From Cylicocyclus nassatus (taxonomy: Eukaryota; Nematoda; Chromadorea; Rhabditida; Strongylidae), in the NCBI GenBank assembly GCA_958299035.1, contig CATQJL010000001.1, positions 25,782,852 to 25,846,851 on the forward strand: a stretch of 64,000 nucleotides of DNA, written 5' to 3'. Below the pieces are notes generated by a model that did no database searches, was not told the DNA's origin, and was given only the letters and a program-made list of their open reading frames with translations. Below, in pieces: positions 12,916-22,685 of this stretch. A program made the translations under genes and the position numbers. Within the stretch, counting starts at the first letter, position 1, and every line of letters starts with the position of its first letter.

Positions 12916-15157
12916 TAGATACATTTGTCTCTGTTGCCCATTGATAGATAACGTCCTAGGAGGATCATGATGCTTTTAGAATAGGGTTTTTTTTGTCAAT
13001 GCGATAAATATTGACTATTTATGCCGTAGTTCAAATGAGATAGAAGTTGAGAAGCGAGTTTTGGTTAGAAAATTCACGTTAGTGAAATTTTATTTTGGCT
13101 CCGGAATAAGGAGAGAACAATTTTTATGACGACAAACATATATCATTTTTTTTCTGCCATTTATTGGGAAAGTTGTTTCGATACTAATGTCTTTTTAACA
13201 AAATACACAACTCTTGATGAAGAAAAGTTTCTTTCGTCTACTTATTTGTAGCATGCTAGTAAAGTCTATGGCAAAAAGCAATAACTCTTCAAAATGAGTT
13301 CATATTATGGAGATAAACTAATATCTTAAGTTATAGCTGAGAACAACTCTTACATGCTTGTATAAAACTTCCTCCAAAAGTCTATTGCCTTCGTTGGATA
13401 GGCTTTACTAGATGAAAAAGGGATTACTCAACACACGTAAGAAAAGTTCACAGAAGCAGCTTCCTTCTAATTTCGTTAAACTGGAGGTCAAAATGTGCAC
13501 TGATGAAGTGACAGAAGAATGATTTGCCCCAAAAAGCGCTATACTCTAGACAGTAAGAAAAAAAATGAATGAAAGATCCAGTGCGGGGTAATCTTTTCGT
13601 ATTTACATTTTTGGATTTTGGATTATCTCCCCCCAGGGAGCTGAGCCGAGGAGTACGTCATTCGAGTGTCTATTCACTCATCGAACTAGATATAACATAA
13701 CAAAACTTCCTGTTAAGGTTGACAATTTGATAAAGTTTATCTATTGAGAAATTCCTCGCTAGGTGTAACTGATATTATGCAAAAATTTAAATTTTTCTCA
13801 GCTTATTGTAAGCTTTGTATTGCTAAAATTTTAGGGTATTCTGCTTTTGAGGTTTTCGAAGCGTTATAACAAAAGCAGTTCAGTTGATCCTCAAAAAAAT
13901 AATCGCGCATGTTTCGAAACAAATTTAGGCGTGATTCTATATTTTCTCTCAAATCTAGCTTTGAAATAACAGTATTTTTACTAATTTATTTAATCTTCTA
14001 GTTCAGAAAAAAATTCAATTTTTACTCCATTAGTAATTTTGCATAAATACGCGCAATTATTTTATTTAGTAGAGCGCATTTATCGACAAGGTTTTCAAAA
14101 ATTTGCATAATATTTAAACGTTGATATCTCTCTTGCCCTAAAGTCTTTTGCTGCTCTAAGGCAATATATTGTAAAACTAGTTTTAACTTAAAATAAAGTA
14201 TGAAACTATCTACCGATTGCTCTTCACAACAGCAGATCATGGTAGAAACTTCCATCATGCGAAACTGTGAAATGCTGTTTGGAAGGAAATTAGCAAAAAA
14301 TCTAATGAGTTGTGCGGATTTCGGTGCTAATTGTGCTATGAAGCTTTTTAGAGAGTTTCCCACTTGTTTGTTTGTTTGACCACAATTTTCAAGAAACTTT
14401 TGAAAAACATTGTTCAAGCTGTTACGGGACACACAACTTGACTTATGAAGCATCGCAAACTGCGAGTTTCATTGTTGAGTCATCGGCCCTGGTTAACCTC
14501 GTATAAGCCTTTTGAGCTTGTTTGGTCTTTCTGAAATAAAGGTGGTCCTTGCTAGCTCAAAACCCTCTACAAAATTCCTACTGCGATGTTTCACTAATGA
14601 AGAGCAACTCACTGAAGCAGTAGTGTTGAAAATTGAAGAGGCAAATTTTTCTCAACATTCGGCGGGGCATTGGCATAGGTCAAGTTGAGGTTTCTTTTGA
14701 TGCAAGAAAAATATCCAATGATTTTCGCTCGATCGAAAAAACAAGCAGGGATCCATAAGAAGTGAAAGCAAAAATCTACTGCCCATAAATAGTATAACAA
14801 TAGATTTCAATATTTTCTTCTGCCGTACAGGTCATAGGTGACACTTTATTGCCTAACATTCCGGCACAACGCCGTCGTCAGAAGCTCAAAAGGAGTCAGT
14901 CACTTCGATTCAGGAAATTGGCCGCCAAAAAAATTGCCGCCTGTACGGCAGAAGGAAAGTAGTGAAATCAGTTAGTCGCATACGCCCAGGTTTCAGGACA
15001 ATAGGAATATGACAAGTATAATAATAGTTTTCAACTTAAACGTTATAGAAAAATTCTACGTAGATTACTTCGCATTCGTATGTGGCATCCGCTACGGCTC
15101 TTATCGCAGGGGTTGCGCACAGCAACGAATACGGAGAACCGTTGGCAGTGCATGTAA
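12916..15157. other. AT-rich interval, one weak ORF, no firm gene
   Basis: It contains a 143-codon ATG-initiated frame on the minus strand (14022-14453). The frame is long for such AT-rich DNA and reads as a Leu/Lys/Gln-rich helical protein, but it has no splice partner and no recognisable domain. A broken inverted repeat around GTACGGCAGAAG (14818-14833 and 14941-14960) sits just before the tRNA array. I cannot call a gene. Confidence 0.4.
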
Positions 15158-15229
15158 GCGCTCGTGGTGTAATGGTTAGCATGGATGCCTTCCAAGCCTT
15201 CGACGGGGGTTCGATTCCCCCGGAACGCA
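15158..15229 (+). tRNA. tRNA-Gly(UCC)-like, degenerate copy
   Basis: It carries the array's D-loop, TTCCAA anticodon loop and T-arm GGGGGTTCGATTCCCCC. The acceptor stem has mismatches (5' GCGCTCG against 3' GGAACGC), and the anticodon stem is spoiled (GATGC against GCCTT). It is the outermost unit and most likely a pseudo-tRNA. Confidence 0.6.
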
Positions 15230-15324
15230 TTCGTTTTGCAGGCCGACCACGAAATAGGGTGTGAATGCGAAACAGATAGCTTTGCGCCATGAACGCCTAC
15301 GTAGTTTGAAGTAGCTGCTATCAC

Positions 15325-15396
15325 GCGTTCGTGGTGTAATGGTTAGCATGGATGCCTTCCAAGCATTCGACGGGGGTTCGATTCCCCCCGAACGCA
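15325..15396 (+). tRNA. tRNA-Gly(UCC)
   Basis: 72 nt. The acceptor stem GCGTTCG pairs with CGAACGC, with discriminator A. The A-box-like GTGTAATGGTTAGC and B-box GGTTCGATTCC are present. The anticodon stem GATGC/GCATT closes the loop CTTCCAA with anticodon TCC. This cloverleaf matches the known nematode tRNA-Gly(UCC) consensus closely. Confidence 0.9.
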
Positions 15397-15491
15397 TCCG
15401 TTTTGCGGTCCAACTACGAAATAGGGTGTGAATGCGAAACAGATAGCTTTCCGCCATGAATGCCTACGTAGTTTGATGGAACTGCTGTCAC

Positions 15492-15560
15492 GCGTTCGTG
15501 TAATGGTTAGCATGGATGCCTTCCAGGCATTCGACGGGGGTTCGATTCCCCCCGAACGCA
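15492..15560 (+). tRNA. tRNA-Gly(UCC) copy with D-arm deletion
   Basis: 69 nt. The acceptor and T stems are intact, but three bases are lost after the acceptor stem (GTG of the GTGGTGTAATGG segment), which shortens the D-arm. The anticodon loop is CTTCCAG instead of CTTCCAA. The A box is damaged, so it may be a pseudo-tRNA. Confidence 0.6.
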
Positions 15561-15655
15561 TTAGTTTTGCGGTCCAACCACGAAATAGGGCATGAATGCG
15601 AAACAGATAGCTTTCCGCCATGAATGCCTACGTAGTTTGAAGGAAGTGCTATCAC

Positions 15656-15727
15656 GCGTTCGTGGTGTAATGGTTAGCATGGATGCCTTCCAAGCATTCG
15701 ACGGGGGTTCGATTCCCCCCGAACGCA
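15656..15727 (+). tRNA. tRNA-Gly(UCC)
   Basis: Same 72-nt sequence as the intact unit at 15325: full acceptor pairing, anticodon TCC, intact A and B boxes. Confidence 0.9.
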
Positions 15728-15822
15728 TTAGTTTTGCGGTCCAACCACGAAATAGGGCATGAATGCGAAACAGATAGCTTTCCGCCATGAATGCCTACGT
15801 AGTTTGAAGGAAGTGCTATCAC

Positions 15823-15894
15823 GCGTTCGTGGTGTAATGGTTAGCATGGATGCCTTCCAAGCATTCGACGGGGGTTCGATTCCCCCCGAACGCA
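15823..15894 (+). tRNA. tRNA-Gly(UCC)
   Basis: Identical in structure to the intact units: GCGTTCG/CGAACGC acceptor, TCC anticodon, GGTTCGATTCC B box. Confidence 0.9.
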
Positions 15895-15989
15895 TTCGTT
15901 TTGCGGTCCAACCACGAAATAGGGTGTGAATGCGAAACAGATAGCTTTGCGCCATGAATGCCTACGTAGTTTGAAGGAACTGCTATCAC

Positions 15990-16061
15990 GCGTTCGTGGT
16001 GTAATGGTTAGCATGGATGCCTTCCAAGCATTCGACGGGGGTTCGATTCCCCCCGAACGCA
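15990..16061 (+). tRNA. tRNA-Gly(UCC), last of the array
   Basis: Intact 72-nt cloverleaf with anticodon TCC. It is followed at once by TTCTTTTTC, a good RNA polymerase III stop. The usual spacer sequence ends here, which marks the array boundary. Confidence 0.9.
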
Positions 16062-16695
16062 TTCTTTTTCTCCAATGCGTGCAACGATCCCGATATGCAG
16101 GATATGTCGACAAATACGTACATGCAGTTGCAAAAATCGAAGAACTGGAATACATAAGTTAAAAAATGTGCAGTGACTTTCATACACATTTTGATCCTTG
16201 TCTTTCCTTTTTGTTATCTTTCTATTTCTTCATCTGTAACAACTGCGCATTTTTTCAAAAAAGGCCTTGTAAAAAAAATTCCTTTTGGGGGTTATGGGCG
16301 GCTGTCGCGCCATGAAAAAATTTCACGAATCTCGGTGCTCCGATATTCCTGAATGTCCTAAAAGCTATATAAAATGTTAAGGATTGTTTTTTTTTGCTTT
16401 AATAGAATGCAATGTTTCGTACAATCTAAAATATTAGAGTGTCTCAAAAGTAAACTTCATTTTCAAACAACTTGAGCTGTTTTTGTTTTTTTGACAGATT
16501 TAGGGTACCATTTGGTAGAGCGCAGCAAGCTCTACAAAAACACTACCAAAGTTCCACCTAATTCGTAACCTAGGTAAATTTTGGAGCCAAAAATCAAAAT
16601 TTTTCAGGTACCCTAAAAATCGGATCTCCTTCCAGAAAATTCCTACGGACTTCCAGCTTGGTCTTTATATAGTAGACACATAGTAGTACCTAAAA

Positions 16696-16709
16696 ATGTA
16701 TTTGGTGGA
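16696..16709. repeat. target site duplication, left copy
   Basis: The 14-bp ATGTATTTGGTGGA here recurs at 19588-19601 on the far side of the Penelope-like element. The two copies are identical and each adjoins MITE sequence on its outer side. Confidence 0.85.
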
Positions 16710-16710
16710 C

Positions 16711-19290
16711 CACCGATTAATCCCAAACTTTATTGGAAAGAAACATCTGAACCAGACGTGTGGACTTCCAAAGAACAGTCGGCAGATCCACGAAATTGAA
16801 CTGCAACTTCTGAGGACGTCATGGAAGATGAAGAAAGATCACCTGTACGCATTACTGAAGAAATGTGTGTCCAAAGAGTTATGCTGTCAACGATTGCTGT
16901 CGACGAGCCTTTGGAATGGAATAGTAAGTGAGTCTAAGAACATTTGTGATTATATCCGCTCTAATGTCAAATCTAAATTGCAAGGAAAATTCATGAAGTT
17001 GTTGGAAAAAGAACAGTCACAAAAGCCTAGCGTATCACCTAATGCCACTTCCGCCTGCGAGTCAAACCATCGTCTACTCGAAAACAACAGTGACAGTGAG
17101 CAAAATCTATCACGAGTTACCGTTATTGGCAGTGCTACAATGTCTGATAATGCGCGTTCTTTGCTCGCCCTCGGACCAAGTTTCTCGCCTATGCAATCAA
17201 TATCCCCCGCGGTGGCACGCAAAATTGTGGGTAACCTGCAATACATTCAAGATCGCTTGCGATATAGGGCTAAGTTGGAAGAGGCGCAGCAAGCAAACAA
17301 AAGATCGATAAGTACAGCGATGTCTGTGGTACCATTCCCATCCATGTTTTACAAGCCGCAGGAGCCAGTCCCTTCAGTAGACTCCGCTTTCCGAGTATTC
17401 GCAACTTCAATTTTCACGGTGCTCAAGCGATTTATGCGTATGCGCCAAACATCTAATTTAACACCAGCACAAAGGAGGGGCTTGAAGGAACTCCGGGAAC
17501 TTACAGCCGCGAACATCAAAATAGCAGTAAGCGATAAGGGTGGCGAATTTGTGGTTATGCCAAAACAATTGGAGATTGCGATTACCGAACAACACCTTCA
17601 AGACGAAAAAACGTATTGCAAATCTTCAGAAAAAGAATTTGTTAAACAATATCGCAAGCTGAATAGGATATGGGTGGAAACGGCGCGTATGGCGGACCTG
17701 CCTAAACATCTCGTAACACGCCTCAAATGCGATCTACCAGTGTGCCCTGTCCTTTACGTTCTTATCAAAACACATAAGTTACCTCTCGACTTGCGGGGCT
17801 CCGAAAATCCTATGGACTACAAGGTTAGACCCATTATAAGCAGTGTCGGGGGTCCTACGGACAGGATTTCGTGGCTACTCAATTTGATTCTAATTCAATT
17901 GCTGCAGTACGTCCCCGCGCATCTATCAAGTACAAACGCCCTTCTAGACCGCTTGCGGAATACACAGTTCAAAGAGGGCGAGGTCATAGAATCCTTTGAT
18001 GTGACTTCCCTTTACACAAATGTGCCAAATTCTGCTGCGTTGCAAGCTGTATTTGAGTTGCTGAGCGAACACACCAACAACATCAGCTTATATGGTCTTA
18101 CAGTCCAGCAGATCATGACGTTACTAAAGGGATGCCTAGACTGCTCTATATTCCGCTGGTCGGGGCAGTATTTCCGTCAGGTAAGGGGTCTTGCTATGGG
18201 ACAGCGTTTGGCGCCTGTGTTAGCAGTGACTTTTATGTCTAAAGTAGAATACCCCGTTCTATGCCGCAAACCTATTCTTTACTTACGGTACATCGATGAT
18301 TGCCTCATCGTATGTCCGACGCAGGCAGAGATGGATACCTGCTTTGATCTGCTCAATAGGCAATCAGCTGACATAAAATTTACTCGGGAAAAACCAAAAG
18401 AAAACTGGCTTCCTTTCCTTAACGTTCAACTATGCTTAAGCAGAGGAGAATGCAAGACCAAGTGGTATAGGAAGCCAAGCAGCAAAAACATTCTTGTGCA
18501 CTATTTTTCCGCGCACCCTATCCGCACTAAGCATAGCGTTATTAGGAACATGTTGCGTACAGCTAGAACAGTGTCGTCTGACGAAACCCTCAAAGCCGCA
18601 TCAGTCCAAAAAGCTCTTCAAATAGCGCAAGCTAACGGATATCCATATACCAGAGGTGCTATAGTACGTCACAGCGGTAGACTGCACAACGAAGCCCAAG
18701 ATAACAAGGTGCCATTCTGTATCCCATTCATTTCGGACGCTTTGAGTAGTGCAATAAGAGCGTGCGTGCGCAAAGCAGGTCTGCAGGAGTCAATGCGAGT
18801 TGTAGAATTGCCACCCCCAAACTTAAAACAGCGCTTGGTACGCAATAGAGCATACGATACGGCCTGCGTAACACCAGACTGCATAATTTGCAAAACGAGC
18901 AGGCCGGGAGACTGTATGCGCTCAGGCGTTATCTACCTCATAACCTGTAAAATGTGCGGGCACGAGTACATTGGAGAAACGGGAAGGCCACTGTGCACTA
19001 GGATAAAGGAGCACATGGATGGGATGCGCAAGTCAAAAGTATCTACACCACTAGGCACTCATCGGATGCTGCAGCATAATGGTACAGAATTTGATATTAC
19101 AGTGTCAATTCTGTCGCGAGAAGCAGAGGTCGCGGGGCGCAAGACGCTAGAAGCCTGTTGGATTTTGTCTAGAAATCCTCAAATGAACAGGAAAGATGAA
19201 TGCACTGCAATAACTAACGAACTCGCGCCCTTCCTGGAGTTATGCGGGTTTGACCCACAACCGCATCAACCCGGGAACCTAGCTCACTAA
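16711..19290 (+). CDS. Penelope-like reverse transcriptase with GIY-YIG endonuclease, 5' partial
   Basis: About 859 codons with no internal stop. Known for the family: the protein copies its RNA at a nick made by its GIY-YIG domain. Seen here: an N-terminal region with MSDNARSLLALGP (around residue 150, counted from the ATG in the target duplication); RT block with VRPIISSVGGPTDR (about 377), motif A SFDVTSLYTN (about 434), motif B GLAMGQRLAPVLA (about 500), catalytic YIDD (about 533) and LPFLNVQL. Then a CVTPDCIICK cysteine pair (about 728) and a GIY-YIG domain with VIYLITC, YIGETGRPL and R-x-K-EH (about 745-780). Motif B normally reads GSPLSPVLAD in relatives, so GQRLAPVLAV is unusual. The frame opens inside the flanking MITE; the true start is lost by 5' truncation. 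Confidence 0.9.
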   Translation, partial: HRLIPNFIGKKHLNQTCGLPKNSRQIHEIELQLLRTSWKMKKDHLYALLKKCVSKELCCQRLLSTSLWNGIVSESKNICDYIRSNVKSKLQGKFMKLLEKEQSQKPSVSPNATSACESNHRLLENNSDSEQNLSRVTVIGSATMSDNARSLLALGPSFSPMQSISPAVARKIVGNLQYIQDRLRYRAKLEEAQQANKRSISTAMSVVPFPSMFYKPQEPVPSVDSAFRVFATSIFTVLKRFMRMRQTSNLTPAQRRGLKELRELTAANIKIAVSDKGGEFVVMPKQLEIAITEQHLQDEKTYCKSSEKEFVKQYRKLNRIWVETARMADLPKHLVTRLKCDLPVCPVLYVLIKTHKLPLDLRGSENPMDYKVRPIISSVGGPTDRISWLLNLILIQLLQYVPAHLSSTNALLDRLRNTQFKEGEVIESFDVTSLYTNVPNSAALQAVFELLSEHTNNISLYGLTVQQIMTLLKGCLDCSIFRWSGQYFRQVRGLAMGQRLAPVLAVTFMSKVEYPVLCRKPILYLRYIDDCLIVCPTQAEMDTCFDLLNRQSADIKFTREKPKENWLPFLNVQLCLSRGECKTKWYRKPSSKNILVHYFSAHPIRTKHSVIRNMLRTARTVSSDETLKAASVQKALQIAQANGYPYTRGAIVRHSGRLHNEAQDNKVPFCIPFISDALSSAIRACVRKAGLQESMRVVELPPPNLKQRLVRNRAYDTACVTPDCIICKTSRPGDCMRSGVIYLITCKMCGHEYIGETGRPLCTRIKEHMDGMRKSKVSTPLGTHRMLQHNGTEFDITVSILSREAEVAGRKTLEACWILSRNPQMNRKDECTAITNELAPFLELCGFDPQPHQPGNLAH

Positions 19291-19456
19291 TCATTCATAC
19301 GTTCGTCAGTGGTGGTCCGTGACCCGCACTCGGCAAAGTCTCAGGTGGGGCTGTTAATCCTAGGCAGCATCGTTTCCGTTTCCAGCCAACTTTTGTCTGT
19401 TCCTTGCATTTGATGAGACGTTTGGGAGGATAAATCTCATTTGTTCCTCACTTACA

Positions 19457-19492
19457 GGCTCCAACGAAGGCGAGTTGGCCGAAACGTCAGCC
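19457..19492 (+). ncRNA. degenerate hammerhead-ribozyme-like motif
   Basis: Layout: stem I GGCT/AGCC; core CCAACGA where CUGANGA is expected; stem II GGC/GCC with loop GAGTTG; then GAAAC and GTC. PLEs are known to carry hammerhead motifs with a tiny stem III in their terminal repeats, and this lies 167 bp downstream of the PLE frame. Two core bases differ (U4 and G5 positions), so this copy is probably inactive. Confidence 0.5.
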
Positions 19493-19587
19493 GAAATAAA
19501 AGTTGTAACAATCTTGGTGGAGGCTTAACATCTCGAAGCAAATATATCGTAATGCCAAGATTCACTGAAAGTCGAACGTGGAGAATT

Positions 19588-19601
19588 ATGTATTTGGTGG
19601 A
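19588..19601. repeat. target site duplication, right copy
   Basis: Second copy of ATGTATTTGGTGGA, identical to 16696-16709. It marks the 3' end of the PLE, after which the MITE sequence resumes (ATTTTTTCAGGGGCGC). Confidence 0.85.
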
Positions 19602-20404
19602 TTTTTTCAGGGGCGCAAAATTAAGAAACAAATAGGGCCCAAAATGCCAAAATGCCACTTTTTTCGGGTTTTTTATGTAAAACTTGGTATTTCTCGATTA
19701 TGAGAGCACATGCAAGGGTAAGGTTCTGGAATTATACTTAGTAAGGCTGTAGTATACTGATATTTATGAGAGGGGCTGGAGCGGAGTTTGCCATTTTTGG
19801 ACAATTTTTGTTTCTCGCTTTCTATACTCGGAAAAAAATTCGGTAAAGGCATATTTGTGTACTGCTACATATATGCCTAATGTATAATGACCAAGTTGGA
19901 GGTCTGTAGGATTCTCTGTCGCAGAAATCCAGTTTTTAGATGACAAGATTTTTTTCGATTTTGCCTTCGAACTTTACATGAAAGGCGGCTTAGGCGGACC
20001 CTTAGCGGTCATTTTGTAGAGCTTAATCTAGTCTATCGAATAATATCCCAAACATACTAGGAAAACAAAAACAGCTTGAGTTATTCAAAAAAGGAGTTTA
20101 CTTTAAGGATTGGGACAACCTAATATAAAAAATCGTAACGCCAGTTCCAAAAACATCAGATGGCGGGAGTCACAATGTGGTCCTGAAGCGCGCGGATCTA
20201 GCAAATCTAGCACCTTTAGGATATTGGTTCATTAGTCTTTGATCATATTGCTTAACTGAATGAAAACATGAATTGCATGTGCAGGATGCAGAAACAGGAG
20301 CAAACCATAGCAATGAAAAGAATTAGTAAAAAGCGCTCTGAGCATATGTTCGCCAATAGCTTTATGCTTGCTAACTCAAATACGGCATACTAGCAGTTGC
20401 CTAC

Positions 20405-21548
20405 GTGATCACCAGGGTAAAGCGGGGGGTGCGGCACTCGACCGTCGGATACGACCCCCCCCCCCCCTGATTGCTGTCTTAATAAGACCCCCCTCCTAAA
20501 CTATACACTTAAGATAGTATTACCTGAAGGCTCTGTCAAACATAATGGACAACATATCCATAATTAGCATGTCAAATACCCCCTGTAGACAAAGTGTGAG
20601 CGAATTCTGAAGATTCAAGATACTAGGCTACCTAAGTGAAATGGTCAAATTCCAACATGGTTAACTTTGTTTTAAAGGTGAATTAGCTATCCGTTTTTGC
20701 ATTCAAGACAAAGCACTACTCCTTCTTTGTCCACCTCAGGAATCCCGCTTCAGAAGACCTCCAAACTGTGGAATTAGAAGCCAACCAAAATCTCATTTTT
20801 CCCATTTTTCGCTTTTGATGGCTGTGCTTTCACCAAATATTACTCAGAGCTAAGAAGACGAATCAGGCTCAAAACATCCCTATGGAATCTACGAGGTTTA
20901 GGCTATCGATTCATATAAATATTGTCCGCTAAAAATGTTTTTTTGATATAGTTAATGGCCTGCGGCACCCCTGCGGCACCCCTGCGGCAGCCGCAGGTTT
21001 TGAGGGGGGGGTGCCGCAGGCCATTAACTATATCAAAAGAACATTTTTAGCGGACAATATTTATATGAATCGATAGCCTAAACCTCGTAGATTCCATAGG
21101 GATGTTTTGAGCCTGATTCGTCTTCTTAGCTCTGAGTAATATTTGGTGAAAGCACAGCCATCAAAAGCGAAAAATGGGAAAAATGAGATTTTGGTTGGCT
21201 TCTAATTCCACAGTTTGGAGGTCTTCTGAAGCGGGATTCCTGAGGTGGACAAAGAAGGAGTAGTGCTTTGTCTTGAATGCAAAAACGGATAGCTAATTCA
21301 CCTTTAAAACAAAGTTAACCATGTTGGAATTTGACCATTTCACTTAGGTAGCCTAGTATCTTGAATCTTCAGAATTCGCTCACACTTTGTCTACAGGGGT
21401 TAATTGACGTGCTAATTATGGATATGATACGAATATCATGTTATCGCTATAATCAGATCACCTAACTACGACCCCCTCCCCTTTTGACTCCTCAATACGA
21501 CCCCCCCTCTGCGGCGTGCCGCACCCCCCGCTTTACCCTGGTGATCAC
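20405..21548. repeat. 1.14-kb near-perfect palindrome with GC-rich centre
   Basis: The ends are GTGATCACCAGGGTAAAGCG and its complement. From about 20560 to 21410 the arms are almost identical reverse complements (for example GCTACCTAAGTGAAATGGTC and its mirror), meeting in a CTGCGGCACCCC-repeat loop near 20985. No coding capacity. The outer arms have decayed more: they hold a poly-C tract at 20450-20466 and unequal insertions. It is a fold-back transposon, or an inverted duplication able to make long double-stranded RNA. Confidence 0.9.
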
Positions 21549-21570
21549 AGGAAGCTGAGAAATTATACAA

Positions 21571-22188
21571 CTAGTAGCTGGCTTACCCGGCTCCGCCGTA
21601 TGTTCCGAATAGAAAATTCCATTTTTCAACCGATCCGGACCAAACTTGGCACACATACACTTCGGGCCCCGGCGGATGTCACAGTCCACTTTTCGTTATC
21701 GATCGATGTCGATTTTATCGATTTTTTGCAAAATTTGAGCTAGGGGGCTGAAATTTGGCAGAGGGGTGTGATCGAGCATGCTGATCACCCCCACGGGGGT
21801 GATCAGCATGCTCGATTACCCCCTGTGCCAAATCCCAGCCCCGTAGCTCAAACTTTGCAAAAAAATCGATAAAATCGATAAAAGTAATGCACGATTTTAA
21901 AAACTAATGTTGTATTCGTAATCAGCATGCTCGATTACCCCCCTGTGCCAACTCCCAGCCCCGTAGCTCAAATTTTGCAAAAAATCGATAAAATCGATAT
22001 CGATCGATGACGAAAAGTAGCCTATGACACCCGCCGGGGCCCGTAGTGTATGTGTGCCAAGTTTGGTCCCGATCGGTTCAGAAATGGAATTTTCTATTCG
22101 GAACATACGTACAGACAGACAGACAGACAGACAGACATACAGACATACAGACAGACAGACAAACAGACATTCAGCTTTATATATAAGA
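21571..22188 (-). mobile_element. Helitron-like element, family E copy 3
   Basis: On the minus strand it starts TCTTATATATAAAGCTGAAT with A outside, then a long GTCTGTCTGTATG tract. It ends GCCGGGTAAGCCAGCTACTAG followed by T. The inside is palindromic about 21797. It lies 22 bp from the end of the large palindrome. Confidence 0.65.
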
Positions 22189-22685
22189 TATATTTATTTA
22201 TTATTTACATATGTTACAGAAAGGGGGGGGAAAGACTGCTGGAGCAGCCTTACGGGGCGCGGTCGTACAAGGCACTGGCTTCTTATCTGAATTCCTTGGC
22301 CAGCCCACGGGAGGAGAGCAGGCGGTGCTCAGCTGCGTCCCGACACGGCGAAGGCAAAAACGCCAAAACGTCAGCCATTAATATAGTTCATGTCGTCCAT
22401 TTCACATAACAACATAAAACACGAAATTGTTTTGACAGAGGTTATCGATGTGGAACTTTTTAAAATAGTAATGGCCTCCTTATGTACAATTTTTGCAGTC
22501 TATGACTGAATTTTTCTTACTTTTTGGTAACCGTTCAATTTGCGACCAGCAAGTATTTTCAAAGTTGAACTTGCGAGCATCCTTTTCACAGAATAGTTAA
22601 GAATTACAGAAAGCCTGCGCATTGCAACCAAGCGTATTCTGCACTACTTGTTATAACACCTACACTGTACACAGTTGTGAGCCTA

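Larger units (their letters stand above)
15158..16061 (+). repeat. tandem tRNA-Gly array, 167-bp period
   Basis: Six tRNA-length units begin at 15158, 15325, 15492, 15656, 15823 and 15990. The spacing is 167 bp, or 164 bp after the unit with a 3-bp deletion. The roughly 95-bp spacers are nearly identical and contain a TTTTGCGG segment plus GCGAAACAGATAGCTTT. All genes point the same way. The near-identity of genes and spacers indicates recent tandem duplication or gene conversion. Confidence 0.9.
16710..19587 (+). mobile_element. Penelope-like retroelement (PLE) insertion
   Basis: A 2878-bp insertion bounded by the 14-bp ATGTATTTGGTGGA duplication. It encodes one long frame with reverse transcriptase then a GIY-YIG nuclease, followed by about 300 bp of 3' sequence with a hammerhead-like motif. 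No leader repeat lies upstream of the frame: coding starts right at the insertion point, so this copy is 5' truncated. The intact frame and identical target copies suggest a recent insertion. Confidence 0.85.
16434..20123. mobile_element. mariner-type MITE split by a Penelope-like element
   Basis: The left end TTAGAGTGTCTCAAAAGTAA and the right end (complement TTAGGTTGTCCCAATCCTTA) are followed by matching AGTAAACTYC and CAAGCTGTTTTTG blocks. They are therefore the two inverted ends of one MITE. Removing the retroelement (16710-19587) and one target copy leaves about 0.8 kb, close to the other TTAGGTTGTC MITEs in the window. A GTAGAGC/GCTCTAC pair near both inner arms is shared with the MITEs at 24.1 and 39.2 kb. 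Confidence 0.7.

Noticed and set aside
14022..14453. 143-codon minus-strand ORF
   Set aside because: Long but in very AT-rich DNA, with no domain, splice partner or conserved context. Mentioned only inside the interval description.
15036..15955. Repeated minus-strand frames of 75-93 codons across the tRNA array
   Set aside because: They are antisense translations of the tRNA genes and spacers; their similarity simply mirrors the tandem repeat.
16950..17311. Overlapping short frames inside the PLE reading frame
   Set aside because: Shadows of the 859-codon RT/GIY-YIG frame.
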